Origin: a virus
DNA: 30,191 nt
Direction: 5' to 3' (one strand)
Virus record (IMG/VR): IMGVR_UViG_3300025097_000031
Span: 1 to 30,191 of that record
Shown here: piece by piece, positions 8,816 to 17,728 of the stretch
Numbering within the stretch: the first letter of the stretch is position 1
Layout of the letters: each line of letters opens with the position of its first letter
Notes under the pieces: model-generated
What the model was told of the DNA's origin: nothing
Seen by the model: the letters and a program-made list of their open reading frames with translations, nothing else
The model's database searches: none
Translations under genes and position numbers: made by a program

Positions 8816-9991
8816 TTATACATATGCTAATGCTTTATAACCTGAACCATCATGCACATACAAATAGCCGGTTGATGTATTATAGTACACCCCGCCCTCA
8901 CTTGCTCCGGGAGCTGAAGTTTCTAAACTAAAATATATTGCTTTCGGGTCATCAATATATGCTCCTGCACTAAAAGTTAAAACATCACTTGCTCCGAGGG
9001 TTATTCCTCCGTTTGCTGTGACAAGACCACTAAAAATGTTTGTGCTAGTAAATGTATTTGAACTTGACTTCACGGCGTATCCGCCCGAAGCGTGGTCTCC
9101 CCAACCATAAGCTGTATTCCAGTTACTAGAGTTGTTTGTAATTGATGTACCCCAAGCTGACCCAGTTGAAAGTGCTATTCCAGCACCCGGATATACCATT
9201 GATGCTGATGGCCAAGTTGTTCTTGTGGTTCCATTCAGATTTATTGCTGGAGCAACAAAAGTTAGGTCTGTTTCTGCTGTTGTCACTCCAGAACCTCTTT
9301 TTACAGCAAGGTATTCTGATGATGAACTTGTACGATAAACTCCATTAAAACTAACACCTGAAGTTCCCGCACTGCTCCAACCTCCTCCTCCAGAGCCTAG
9401 AGAAAAAAAGTTAGAAGAAGATACTCCAGTACCATAACCCATAGTAAGGCCAGCTCCGTCTACTAACAATAAGTTCAGTTCGCCCTCCGACGCACTTCCC
9501 GTAACAATAAGGTCTCCTATTAAGGTATCTGACTCATTATAAAAACTTATTTTATTATTAACAGCAGATGACATCGCGATTCTTCTTCCAGAAGAAGCTG
9601 TTTGTAATGTTGCTCCAGTAATCGTTCCCGCTGTTATTGTTCCCATATCAGCTGAAATAGCAGAGAGAGTACTCACACTCAACTTGTCAGCGGCGATACT
9701 GTTCGTGGTTATTTTACCACCACCTATTGTAGTAGAATAAGTATTTATATCAGCCGCCGCTCCCTCGGTTTCAATAAAACCAGAAACAACAAGAGAGTTA
9801 AATTCAGAGTCTCCAGCGGAGGTAATCTGCCACCCCGTAGAACCAGCAACAAAGTTACCAGATTTAATATCCCCAGACATTACAGTTGTCGGGTTCACAA
9901 TATCATTATCCGCTGAAGAATCCTGTATCTCTTGGAGCATCAGCTTCACATAAGCTACTTCTTTTTTTAGTTTTTCAATTTCTTCTTCCAT
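8816..9991 (-). CDS. Tail fibre or appendage protein
   Basis: This is a 391-residue protein if it starts at ATG 9989-9991 (MEEEIEKLKKE). An in-frame TTG nine bases upstream also exists, but the ATG gives the TAA-T-ATG junction seen elsewhere in this operon. Residues 1-20 form a coiled coil. The rest is beta-rich and poor in charge, with TGWQITSAGDSEFNSL and TLSAISADMGTITAG, seen in phage central fibre and tail-tip proteins, and a WNTAYGWGDHASGGY segment common in trimeric phage fibres. The C terminus (GGVYYNTSTGYLYVHDGSGY) is a typical fibre tip strand pattern. It probably forms a trimeric receptor-contacting appendage. The specific ligand cannot be read from the sequence. Confidence 0.72.
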   Translation of the reverse strand: MEEEIEKLKKEVAYVKLMLQEIQDSSADNDIVNPTTVMSGDIKSGNFVAGSTGWQITSAGDSEFNSLVVSGFIETEGAAADINTYSTTIGGGKITTNSIAADKLSVSTLSAISADMGTITAGTITGATLQTASSGRRIAMSSAVNNKISFYNESDTLIGDLIVTGSASEGELNLLLVDGAGLTMGYGTGVSSSNFFSLGSGGGGWSSAGTSGVSFNGVYRTSSSSEYLAVKRGSGVTTAETDLTFVAPAINLNGTTRTTWPSASMVYPGAGIALSTGSAWGTSITNNSSNWNTAYGWGDHASGGYAVKSSSNTFTSTNIFSGLVTANGGITLGASDVLTFSAGAYIDDPKAIYFSLETSAPGASEGGVYYNTSTGYLYVHDGSGYKALAYV

Positions 9992-9992
9992 A

Positions 9993-11459
9993 TTATTCAA
10001 CTACATCAAACGAAAGTACCATTCTTTTAATACCTTTGTTAGCGCTCCCCACAATTCTCGGCTGTACAGACCTAAACCTTTTATCGCCAAAAGATAATGG
10101 TATCCTCATACTGTATACAGCCGCTCCAGAGCTATTAGTAAGTACTGTTGTTGGGTTGGTTGCCGTGTCATCCATAGCGTGAAATGTACCTATACTAGCT
10201 GCGTCAGCAAGAGATTCGTTCATCTCAACATATAACTCTTTCAATTGTACTTCTTTCTCAAAATTCAATCTATTAAAATAGAAGTCTGACCCACCCGCAG
10301 TTGCCACACTAGAAGTATCAAAGGTATAGAATTTATTAACACTGGAAATCTCATACGCCACACCGAGAACATTACTGCCAAGATGGGATATGGAGTCTAT
10401 ATTGTCTGAACTTAATTGATTGTAAAATGCTGGGTAAAACACTTTCCGCGTACCACCACTTAGTTCTCCATACGCCATAATCCTCCTATTCTCAACAAAG
10501 TAAAGAGTATTATCTATTGCTGTTGTTTTTGGCGGGTAAGTTAGTGATGTACTAGCAAGAGTAGTCTCCAGTTTGCGTAGGAATCTGATTCCATTCCCTG
10601 TCCAGATACCGAACTTGTTTCCGAAAAATGCAAAGGTAGCGTTATCAAGACTTCTGAATGCCGTAACTAATCCCTCTACAGGAATAACGCGGGACGCTTT
10701 ATTTGAAAGGCCGTCATATAGGTAAACCTTAGAGGAACTGTTATATGTTCCGTCTGCATTGGACCCCGTTTGAGTTGTAGCAATAAGCATTAATCCAGTA
10801 CCTTTATCTAACCCAAGAGCGGTTATTGTTTCATTTACTGTTAAGGTCAGTATCGCTGATAACGTAAGGTCTGGTGTTACCCTATGGAGTACGTTCTTAT
10901 CTCCTACATATAGGTTTGTTTCATATACTAACAGTGGGCGCCACGCGGTTGTTGCGGATAATGTCGCACTTCCAGCTAGAGTGGCTGAAAACCACGTTTC
11001 ATCTTTAGTTATATTCCCGTCCCATTGCACAACATCCCCACCAGACCCAGCCTTTGTTGTAGCGTAATAGTTAGTTGAAGCTGTGGATGAGTCATACCAC
11101 GGAATAAGTTGTGATATGCCATTAGCAAACTTCGCTGATGATGTTGTTACTTTATTAGCGAGGACGTTTGAGGTACTGACAGTGTAGAACGTGCCATAAT
11201 CTGATGTTCCAACTGAAAGCAACATCCTATTATTCCCACCATAGCTAGGGTCCTCACAGGACGCGATAATCTTATCAGTTGTTGTTAGGTTCGTACTTGC
11301 GTTTACCGGAGATGCTGGTTGGTACATAGCGCCAAGAGTATTCGTTAGGTTTACTTGATCCGTACTTGGCGAAAAACCTCCATCCGAAAAGTTATTGGAT
11401 GTAGATACTCCTTGCGCAAATTGCTCTATTCCTATTGTGATTGGGTTTTTGCCTCTCAT
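9993..11459 (-). CDS. Putative tail nozzle or beta-propeller-like tail protein
   Basis: This 488-residue protein is almost entirely beta-strand-like, without signal peptide or membrane segment. It starts MRGKNPITIGIEQFAQGVSTS, a form seen in phage tail-tube-end proteins. The middle holds repeated short hydrophobic strands separated by Gly/Asp turns, such as NLYVGDKNVLHRV, TFAFFGNKFGIWTGNGIRFL and NTLYFVENRRIMAYGEL, as in a beta-propeller. The last 100 residues (LKELYVEMNESL and later strands) look like a separate sandwich. In podovirus-like particles such a protein can form the nozzle at the tail tip. That assignment is inferred from fold pattern and position; another fibre-base role is possible. 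Confidence 0.45.
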   Translation of the reverse strand: MRGKNPITIGIEQFAQGVSTSNNFSDGGFSPSTDQVNLTNTLGAMYQPASPVNASTNLTTTDKIIASCEDPSYGGNNRMLLSVGTSDYGTFYTVSTSNVLANKVTTSSAKFANGISQLIPWYDSSTASTNYYATTKAGSGGDVVQWDGNITKDETWFSATLAGSATLSATTAWRPLLVYETNLYVGDKNVLHRVTPDLTLSAILTLTVNETITALGLDKGTGLMLIATTQTGSNADGTYNSSSKVYLYDGLSNKASRVIPVEGLVTAFRSLDNATFAFFGNKFGIWTGNGIRFLRKLETTLASTSLTYPPKTTAIDNTLYFVENRRIMAYGELSGGTRKVFYPAFYNQLSSDNIDSISHLGSNVLGVAYEISSVNKFYTFDTSSVATAGGSDFYFNRLNFEKEVQLKELYVEMNESLADAASIGTFHAMDDTATNPTTVLTNSSGAAVYSMRIPLSFGDKRFRSVQPRIVGSANKGIKRMVLSFDVVE

Positions 11460-11460
11460 G

Positions 11461-11703
11461 TTATTTGTTTAATATAAATTGCAATACTGCTAAAGCGACC
11501 GCGATACCACCACCCCAAGAGGCTATCCGTATCTCTAACCTACTAAACCTCTTATTCATAGTCGTATTATTGTCTGTCATCTCTGTTCGTAAATCTTTAA
11601 TAGCTTTAGGTAAATGATTCGTAACTTGTTGTTTAATATTCTCAACTTCTGCATTAAGTCTTGCTATATTTTTAATCATTTTTATTTTTTCTCCGTTTTC
11701 CAT
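11461..11703 (-). CDS. Holin-like small membrane protein (XhlA-like topology)
   Basis: This 80-residue protein has an N-terminal charged coiled coil (residues 8-58, LNAEVENIKQQV and RFSRLEIRI) and a single C-terminal hydrophobic segment (about 60-78, WGGGIAVALAVLQFIL) ending in NK. This layout matches the XhlA/haemolysin-type phage lysis accessory proteins, which anchor in the inner membrane with the coiled coil in the cytoplasm. It sits between two tail genes with TAA-T-ATG and TAA-C-ATG junctions, so it is co-expressed late. No endolysin gene is adjacent. A structural or superinfection-related membrane role is also possible. Confidence 0.5.
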   Translation of the reverse strand: MENGEKIKMIKNIARLNAEVENIKQQVTNHLPKAIKDLRTEMTDNNTTMNKRFSRLEIRIASWGGGIAVALAVLQFILNK

Positions 11704-11704
11704 A

Positions 11705-14503
11705 TTATACTACTGTGTTAAATGTCTTAACTGAAGCTATCGCTACACCGTTAATTGTTTTAATACTTGCCTTGGCTACTGTGTCTAAGGTTTTAAGGTT
11801 GGCTGGGCCTGAACTTCCTGCTGATGAGTGAGATACTTCAAGTCTAGGAGATACTGATATTCCTGTTGTATTGTCTGCTGAGTGAGCTGTAATTCTTGTG
11901 GTGTTTGTTCCCGCTGGAGCAACATCGTTTATGTCGTGCCCCTCCCTAAAGGCAAAATAAGAAATACCTGTAGCGTCTACCGTTCCAAGTCCTGTTGAGT
12001 TTACTATAAATGTTTCTGGTGTTGCTACCACCATTCCCCCAATAAAGTTTCTTGTTCCGTGCTCAGTTGGGTTGTCTACAGCGTCTCCTATATTTGGGTA
12101 GTCAGTGGTGGCTAAGGTTGTTGGTGAGCCTAAAGTACAGTCTACTATTGCGATATATGAATATTGGTCTCCGTCATCATCAGTAACTATTGTTGGGACA
12201 AGGGTGATGGTCGCTGAATCTATTGTGTCGGTATCTGTTATAGCTGAAGTATCAAAAAGAGTAGGGGTTCTGTAAATTCCATAAGTACCATTCTTGTTTA
12301 CACCAATAGCAAAGGTAGCCCCACTATAGTCTACTGTTGCCGCAGTTGTTTCATCGTGAGCAGTATTCCAACTAGCGTCTGCATCTTTAACGTGTCCATC
12401 TACCGATGTTGTTTCTGGATCTGCGTCACTCCAAAAAGAGTCGTAGTTATAAAGTCTGTCTACTGAATAGACTGGGCTACCACTTGGAGTTAGGTCGTTA
12501 CTATTACTAGAGCTATCAGTTGCGTCATTATCAAATAACCAATTACCTTGTAATTTAGAGTTAGAGTCTACAGGATTTCGTACCCCCATATTCTGTCGTA
12601 TCTCTGCGTGAGTTCTTTCCTCACTCCACACCCTTAGATTCTGAATAAGTCCGTCAAAGTAATTAGACGGAGTAGCCCTTGCTCCTATTTGGAATGGGTG
12701 AGCAGTGTCTCCTAAAGTTGTTGCGTCTTGCGTACCAGCAGTTCCAGCTGTCTCCTTTCCATTCACATAAAATTTAGCTGTGGAAGCAGAGATGTCTACT
12801 GTTACAGCGACGTGATACCACTGTCCAGCTTGTATGTCTGTGTTGAAAGTGGATATTGTAATATTTGTACTTCCGTCATAATAAAATAAACGAAGTTGTT
12901 TCGTACTAGAGCTATCTCTATAAGCAAATACCCAACCCTCTGAAGAATCTTCCCATTTTTGAGCTATACAATATTCCACGTCTGTTGCTGGAGCAGACTC
13001 TAATTTAACCCAAGCCTCAATAGAAAAGTCGGTTGTAAAATCCAGTCCTGTTTGACTAGCGTCTGTGATAGAAAGATATTGAGAACTACCAGCTTCCAAA
13101 TCTATACTGTGTGTATTCTCTGTGTTTCCGTCTGCTCTGAATGGGTGGTCTACTACCCAAGTTACATCATCTGTATTTACTGTGATGTCGTTACTGTTTG
13201 AAGTAAGGTCAAGAAGTCGTGTGTAGTCATTCATTTTCCAGTAACCCACTAGCCCAGCTTCATCTCCGTCAAGTTCTACTCTAGCGTTAGCTGTAATTTC
13301 TGCTTGGGTTCTTATGTCATTCCAAATACGGACTTCGCAAATCTCTCCATCAAAACCATTGGTGTTGCCGGGGTTACTACCTATGTAAACCAAGCCAGTA
13401 TTATCGTCAATATCGTCAGCGGCATTAGCGGCAGTTCCCCAACTAACTCCGTCCATAAAAAATTCACATTCTGTTCCAGCAGAATCTTTATCAAAAGTCC
13501 AAGCCATATGATACCACCTACCTACATCTAGTTCCCCTGTAGACCAAGAAGAAATATTATTTGTTGTATCTGCGGCAGTATCATAGATGTTCATTTTCAT
13601 TGTAAAAACATCACTACTATTCTGGTAGATAACATTATACGAATTTGCACCACCATCTATCCCCTTGGATAAAACATAATAACCTTCGTCTGTTGCTGGG
13701 GTTAGCCCAACCTTTACCCACGCTTCAATAGTTACTGTTGAAGTCATTGAAAGACTGGCACTATCTGGAATAGATAGATATTGAGTAGTAGCTCTTACAA
13801 ATTTAGATGTTGTCTTTGTTGCGTATGGTAAAGGTGTACCAGAGTTGTATAGAGCTGTTACTTCTCCAGATGTAAGTTCTTTAGACCAGAGAGCTAACTC
13901 GTCAAATCTTCCATTCATATAGTCCCCACTGGTACCATTAGCTCCCACATTAAAGTCAGCACTTGTATCAGCAATAGATGTGTTCAATGACCCTTGTGTG
14001 CTTCCTTGCTGTGAGCCATCTATATAAAAGTCTACCTCTCCAGAACTAGCCCTATAAATACAAACAATATGGTACCAAGTTGATAGGGTTGGTGTCCACG
14101 TAACAGCACCCGTTGTCTCATCCCCGCTCGTTCCGTCAGAAGAGATAATGAACTGTAGTTCTGTTGAACCGTATTCATAAGTAAACGTATATGACCTAGT
14201 AGATGCGTCATCACGCTTTGAAACTATCATACAGTTTTTAAGGGAATCAAAATAAGCCCAAACAGAAACAGAAAGGTCTCCCGTAATTGAAAGGGATGCG
14301 TTGTCCGATATATCTAACTGTTCTGAGTTGGCAGAAGTAAACTGCCCAGCGTTGCCAAGCTTACCTGTGGATTGTGTAACGTTAGCTATGTCTGATAAGT
14401 GATTAGTTCCGTGTCTGTCTATACGAACACCAGAAGCCTCCTCCATATCCCAATAAGATACGAGGTTCTGCGTAAGGGTTGCGTGTGTCTGAAAATCAGC
14501 CAT
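11705..14503 (-). CDS. Triple-LamG adhesin fibre
   Basis: This 932-residue protein carries three concanavalin-A/LamG-like jelly-roll domains at about 10-225, 235-445 and 470-690. Each shows the family signature: LVSYWDMEE or LVGYWKMND starts, LSVSVWAYF / VTIEAWVKV / FSIEAWVKL strands, W-Y-H-[IVM] strands (TWYHIVCIY, RWYHMAWTF, QWYHVAVTV), a [FL]-x-[ND]-G turn, and a final strand FDELALWSKEL / ICEVRIWNDI / IQNLRVWSEER. Residues 700-890 form another beta domain (IYRTPTLFDTSAI, DSATITL), resembling carbohydrate-binding DNRLRE-type modules. The C terminus has three 11-residue ASIKTINGVAI-like repeats. Such proteins bind surface glycans, so a host-recognition fibre is likely. Confidence 0.8.
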   Translation of the reverse strand: MADFQTHATLTQNLVSYWDMEEASGVRIDRHGTNHLSDIANVTQSTGKLGNAGQFTSANSEQLDISDNASLSITGDLSVSVWAYFDSLKNCMIVSKRDDASTRSYTFTYEYGSTELQFIISSDGTSGDETTGAVTWTPTLSTWYHIVCIYRASSGEVDFYIDGSQQGSTQGSLNTSIADTSADFNVGANGTSGDYMNGRFDELALWSKELTSGEVTALYNSGTPLPYATKTTSKFVRATTQYLSIPDSASLSMTSTVTIEAWVKVGLTPATDEGYYVLSKGIDGGANSYNVIYQNSSDVFTMKMNIYDTAADTTNNISSWSTGELDVGRWYHMAWTFDKDSAGTECEFFMDGVSWGTAANAADDIDDNTGLVYIGSNPGNTNGFDGEICEVRIWNDIRTQAEITANARVELDGDEAGLVGYWKMNDYTRLLDLTSNSNDITVNTDDVTWVVDHPFRADGNTENTHSIDLEAGSSQYLSITDASQTGLDFTTDFSIEAWVKLESAPATDVEYCIAQKWEDSSEGWVFAYRDSSSTKQLRLFYYDGSTNITISTFNTDIQAGQWYHVAVTVDISASTAKFYVNGKETAGTAGTQDATTLGDTAHPFQIGARATPSNYFDGLIQNLRVWSEERTHAEIRQNMGVRNPVDSNSKLQGNWLFDNDATDSSSNSNDLTPSGSPVYSVDRLYNYDSFWSDADPETTSVDGHVKDADASWNTAHDETTAATVDYSGATFAIGVNKNGTYGIYRTPTLFDTSAITDTDTIDSATITLVPTIVTDDDGDQYSYIAIVDCTLGSPTTLATTDYPNIGDAVDNPTEHGTRNFIGGMVVATPETFIVNSTGLGTVDATGISYFAFREGHDINDVAPAGTNTTRITAHSADNTTGISVSPRLEVSHSSAGSSGPANLKTLDTVAKASIKTINGVAIASVKTFNTVV
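11708..11803 (-). repeat. Three tandem 11-residue repeats at a fibre C terminus
   Basis: The last 32 residues of the LamG adhesin are ANLKTLDTVAK, ASIKTINGVAI and ASVKTFNTVV, consensus A-[NS]-[LIV]-K-T-[LIF]-[ND]-[TG]-V-A. The pattern suggests a small beta-stack or a tip-attachment tag. Function is unknown. Confidence 0.7.
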
Positions 14504-14504
14504 A

Positions 14505-16511
14505 TTATCCTGTTACTGTTATATGGTCGGGAGAAGGGTTGAAGTAAAGTTCGTTAGCTGTTAAAGCATAACCAACCACTCTTACAACATCATCTGTTCC
14601 AGATGGTGCTGCAACCTGTATTGCTGCGGCTGTAACTCCCACGTATGCTGGTGCCCCTACCGTTAGTGTTGGGAAGGCTGCATCAGCTCTAATAATTCCA
14701 CTAAGAAGAAGTGTTACTGAAGCGTCTTCATCTCCTGCCACCACTACTATTCCAAGCATTACTGTTCCTGCTGTTCCTACTGCATCTGCGTCTGTCTTCT
14801 CCCACTTAGAGTCTGCTACTGCTAGATAAACTAAATCTCCAAAGACAAGGTTTACACCTGCTGTTCCTGTTACTGTTGTTCCTGAATATTTACCATCTGC
14901 TGAGCCTGCTGGGTCTAGTGCTATTGCTGCGTTCTCACCCAGAGTAATAGCCCCTGTCATTGTCCCCCCTGCTAGTGGTAGGTTGTCTAAGAGGTTTTGT
15001 TCTGCTGAACCATCATAGTATTTAAGTCCATCTGATTCTCTCCAAAGGTCTCCCTCTGTAGGTGTTGCGTTACCAGAGTCTCCTACAAGTCTTAGGTGTG
15101 CGTCTCCGTCTACTATGTCTATTTCTACTGCTGGCAGTGATGTAGCTTCAGAGTCTATATGTAAACTTCTTGCGTTTCCATTTTGGTCTAACACAATTCC
15201 AGTTCCAGTTCCATCATTTATAAGATTAAGAAGAACTGCAGTAGAACTAGCGTGGTCTAAGTGCATATTCACAAAGACGTTATCTATTGTTGAAGAATTA
15301 GAATAGAACGTAGCTAATCTTCCTGTTGTTAGAGAGCTGGAAGAAATCTGTAAAGTATCTCCAGTTGTTGTTGTTGCGTCAATAAGTACAGCGTCAGATG
15401 TTGTATTTTCAGCGTCAATACTTAAAGCTAAAGCCTCTCCGTTCTGGTCTAAAAGAAGCCCGATTCCTGTTCCGTCATTCCTAACCACTACTGCGCCCGC
15501 CGCAGAGGTAGCGTGTTCTTGTATAACTGCTATCAGTTGCCCACTTGCTTGTATTCCCTCATTTTCAAAATGCACCATTGTTCCAGATGTGTTTTGTCCA
15601 TAGATTTCAAGTGCCGTAGAAGATGTTGCTTCGGTGTCTATGTAAAAACTTCCCCCCTCACCGTTCTGGTCAATGAAGATTCCATTCCCTGCACCATTGT
15701 TGGATACCCGTATTCCCCCACCACTTCCGCCCTGAAAAACCTCTAGGACTTGCGTGTCAAAGGCGGCATTTTTGGCCTTGAACTGAACAAGTTTATTTAC
15801 CTGGTCTCCAGTATTATCAGAAAACACATTTAAACCAATACCATCATTCCCAGTGTTTGATACAAAGAGGGCACCAGCAGTCTCTGAGTTTGCTGTTGTT
15901 CCATTCTGGTCTATGACTAGACCGTTTCCTGTTCCAGCGTTAGTTATGCTGACTGCTTGAGGATTATTAGTCGTATCATTCTGTGTAACAGTAAGTCCTA
16001 TGTCGTTTACAGTATCAGCTATTGTTATGTCTATAGCTCCAGCAAAAGTAGATGGTGTTGAAGTATCTGCTACAAAACTTTTAGCTGTTATTGTGTATGC
16101 ACCAACGTCCCAGTCCGCAGTAAGAGGTATCGTACCATCCGCCAGCAAGTCACCCGCGCCCGGAAGTCCGAGTTGGAAGTCCGTACCAGCATCATCCGTG
16201 AACCATAGTTCATTTGGAGTAGCTGTATTCACCCATATCTGGCCACTTCCAGCTACGTCCGCGTCTGCCTCCGCTTGCTCTTTTAGGAATATAACACCTC
16301 CATTGTCTATATTATTTCCATCAAGATTAAAATCAGCTGTCATTGGTACCGTTCCATCAGCTTTTAGGTCTCCAGATCCTCCACTATCAGTGTCCGTCAA
16401 AAGTCTCCCAGTGGCGGGGTTTACCTTGAAAGGTAGTACAACAGTAGCGTCGGTGCTGGAAACACCGGTTGATACTGGTACATGATTATCGTCTCTTATT
16501 GCGTCGGTCAT
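14505..16511 (-). CDS. Repeat-containing tail fibre with RDNNHVPV N-terminal module
   Basis: This is a 668-residue beta-rich protein. Residues 1-40 are the RD(D/N)NHVPV module shared with the upstream neighbour (16520-17449). GDLKADGTVPMTADF (about 47-61) and GDLLADGTIPLTADW (about 120-134) are related segments. Four copies of a unit with consensus N-x-G-[TA]-G-x-G-[LI]-x-[IL]-D-Q-N-G end at about residues 204, 284, 358 and 445. Residues 487-510 hold a linker (EGDLWRESDGLKYYDGSAEQ) typical of fibre ends. The last 150 residues form a DUF2190-like beta domain ending VVGYALTANELYFNPSPD, a common phage fibre tail piece. It is likely an elongated host-contact fibre. The receptor is unknown. Confidence 0.72.
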   Translation of the reverse strand: MTDAIRDDNHVPVSTGVSSTDATVVLPFKVNPATGRLLTDTDSGGSGDLKADGTVPMTADFNLDGNNIDNGGVIFLKEQAEADADVAGSGQIWVNTATPNELWFTDDAGTDFQLGLPGAGDLLADGTIPLTADWDVGAYTITAKSFVADTSTPSTFAGAIDITIADTVNDIGLTVTQNDTTNNPQAVSITNAGTGNGLVIDQNGTTANSETAGALFVSNTGNDGIGLNVFSDNTGDQVNKLVQFKAKNAAFDTQVLEVFQGGSGGGIRVSNNGAGNGIFIDQNGEGGSFYIDTEATSSTALEIYGQNTSGTMVHFENEGIQASGQLIAVIQEHATSAAGAVVVRNDGTGIGLLLDQNGEALALSIDAENTTSDAVLIDATTTTGDTLQISSSSLTTGRLATFYSNSSTIDNVFVNMHLDHASSTAVLLNLINDGTGTGIVLDQNGNARSLHIDSEATSLPAVEIDIVDGDAHLRLVGDSGNATPTEGDLWRESDGLKYYDGSAEQNLLDNLPLAGGTMTGAITLGENAAIALDPAGSADGKYSGTTVTGTAGVNLVFGDLVYLAVADSKWEKTDADAVGTAGTVMLGIVVVAGDEDASVTLLLSGIIRADAAFPTLTVGAPAYVGVTAAAIQVAAPSGTDDVVRVVGYALTANELYFNPSPDHITVTG
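15101..15941 (-). repeat. Four ~80-residue DQNG repeats inside the fibre gene
   Basis: The DQNG tetrapeptide recurs at residues 201, 281, 355 and 442 of the fibre encoded at 14505-16511, a spacing of 80, 74 and 87. The last three copies are followed by a conserved strand (YIDTEATSS, SIDAENTTS, HIDSEATSL). The nucleotide copies differ, so the duplication is not recent. Confidence 0.75.
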
Positions 16512-16519
16512 AATAATTA

Positions 16520-17449
16520 TTAATTAGTTTCTATTAATACTGCTCCTGTATCTGGATTAACATATACAGGTAACTTTTTTGTTGCATCTGTTGAATCTAC
16601 TGCCATCATTACTGGGACGTGGTTATTGTCGCGCGAGGCGTTTCCGGTCAAAGATGCGGTTACAGGTGTAATCACCGCTGTATCGTTAGCGTACAATTCT
16701 CCTATTTCTGTCTCCGTAAGTAGTCGTTTATATATTCTTGATTCTCTTATCTTGCCCTCATATGGAACTGCAGAACCATGATTTGAATTTCCCCATTGTA
16801 AATCTTTGTTTCCATAACCTGTCCATATTTCTAGAGCACCTATATTTTTAGTATCTTGTAATACTCCATCTACATACAAGTTTATATATCCATTTCCACC
16901 AACTGGGTCTGGGTGGTACTGACCAACTAAGTGATATTCTGTATCGTTTTCCATAGCAAGAATAGCGTCAGTATCATAAGTTGGACCACCAGAGTCAGTC
17001 ATTCTGCCACAAGCAAATCTCACGTGGTTACTTCCATTAAGTGAAAATCTTACATTATATTTGCACCAGATATATTGAGAAGCTAAGACATTTGTTGGCG
17101 TTATCCAAGTACTCCAAGTCATATCTCCAGATTCAAACTTATCTACTGTACCAGTTGCGCGTACTTTATACTCTACATCTACATTATCAAAAGTAAAATC
17201 AGAACCATCAAGAGTTACATTGTCAGCTATAATTGTTCCATCTAATTCACTAAGAGAAGAATCGTCTGCTGTAGTTCCCGCCGCCTCATCAAACTTCCAA
17301 TGACCAACTAAATCAGAGGCATGACTCGTCTTATCTACAAGCATTTGGTTTGAAGCGTCTAAAGCAATAGGAACAGGAGTAACGCCATCCACATAGGATG
17401 TTCCTATCAATACCGGCCTATGATTATTGTCCCTTATTGCGTCAGTCAT
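16520..17449 (-). CDS. LamG-type adhesin flanked by two RDNNHVPV modules
   Basis: This is a 309-residue protein. Residues 1-40 (MTDAIRDNNHRPVLIGTS) and about 268-309 (ASRDNNHVPVMMAVDSTDAT) are two copies of one module. Between them is a single LamG/concanavalin-like domain (about 45-258): LVGHWKFDEAAGTTADDSS, DMTWSTWITPT, EYHLVGQYHPDP, INLYVDGVLQDT and IRESRIYKRLLTETEIGEL. It probably binds glycans. The repeated module may be an assembly or attachment unit for fibres, an inference from its presence at the head of the next fibre too. Its start overlaps the upstream stop as ATGA; its own stop lies eight bases before the next start. Confidence 0.72.
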   Translation of the reverse strand: MTDAIRDNNHRPVLIGTSYVDGVTPVPIALDASNQMLVDKTSHASDLVGHWKFDEAAGTTADDSSLSELDGTIIADNVTLDGSDFTFDNVDVEYKVRATGTVDKFESGDMTWSTWITPTNVLASQYIWCKYNVRFSLNGSNHVRFACGRMTDSGGPTYDTDAILAMENDTEYHLVGQYHPDPVGGNGYINLYVDGVLQDTKNIGALEIWTGYGNKDLQWGNSNHGSAVPYEGKIRESRIYKRLLTETEIGELYANDTAVITPVTASLTGNASRDNNHVPVMMAVDSTDATKKLPVYVNPDTGAVLIETN

Positions 17450-17727
17450 ATTAAATCTTCTAGCTCTTTCTTCCGTGCTTTTACAGCCAGAATTTCTTGT
17501 TCAAGTCTGAGAACGTGGGCATCAAGACCCCCTGTCATGGGTTCTTTATGAACGGGTATTTCTGTCACATCTACTTTTCTTTCTACGCCATCAATGTCTT
17601 TTATTAACGTTGTAACCTCCTCCACATATAAGGTAGGAACATTACCTCCTGGATATTGTATGTCTACAGGCTTTTTAAGTTTTTTAAACTTTACTTCTGT
17701 TTTTGTTGGTATCTTTTTATCTTCCAT
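17446..17727 (-). CDS. Small fibre-operon protein with C-terminal coiled coil, function unknown
   Basis: This 93-residue protein belongs to no family I recognise. The N-terminal half is Lys-rich (VKFKKLKKPVDIQYPGG) with beta-strand-like segments (LYVEEVTTLIKDI, VERKVDVTEI). Residues about 70-93 (HVLRLEQEILAVKARKKELE) form a heptad-type coiled coil. It has no membrane segment or cysteine. It lies between two fibre genes, joined to the one upstream by TAA-T-ATG and overlapping the one downstream by ATGA. A fibre joint, cap or assembly helper is plausible but unproven. Confidence 0.6.
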   Translation of the reverse strand: MEDKKIPTKTEVKFKKLKKPVDIQYPGGNVPTLYVEEVTTLIKDIDGVERKVDVTEIPVHKEPMTGGLDAHVLRLEQEILAVKARKKELEDLI

Positions 17728-17728
17728 A

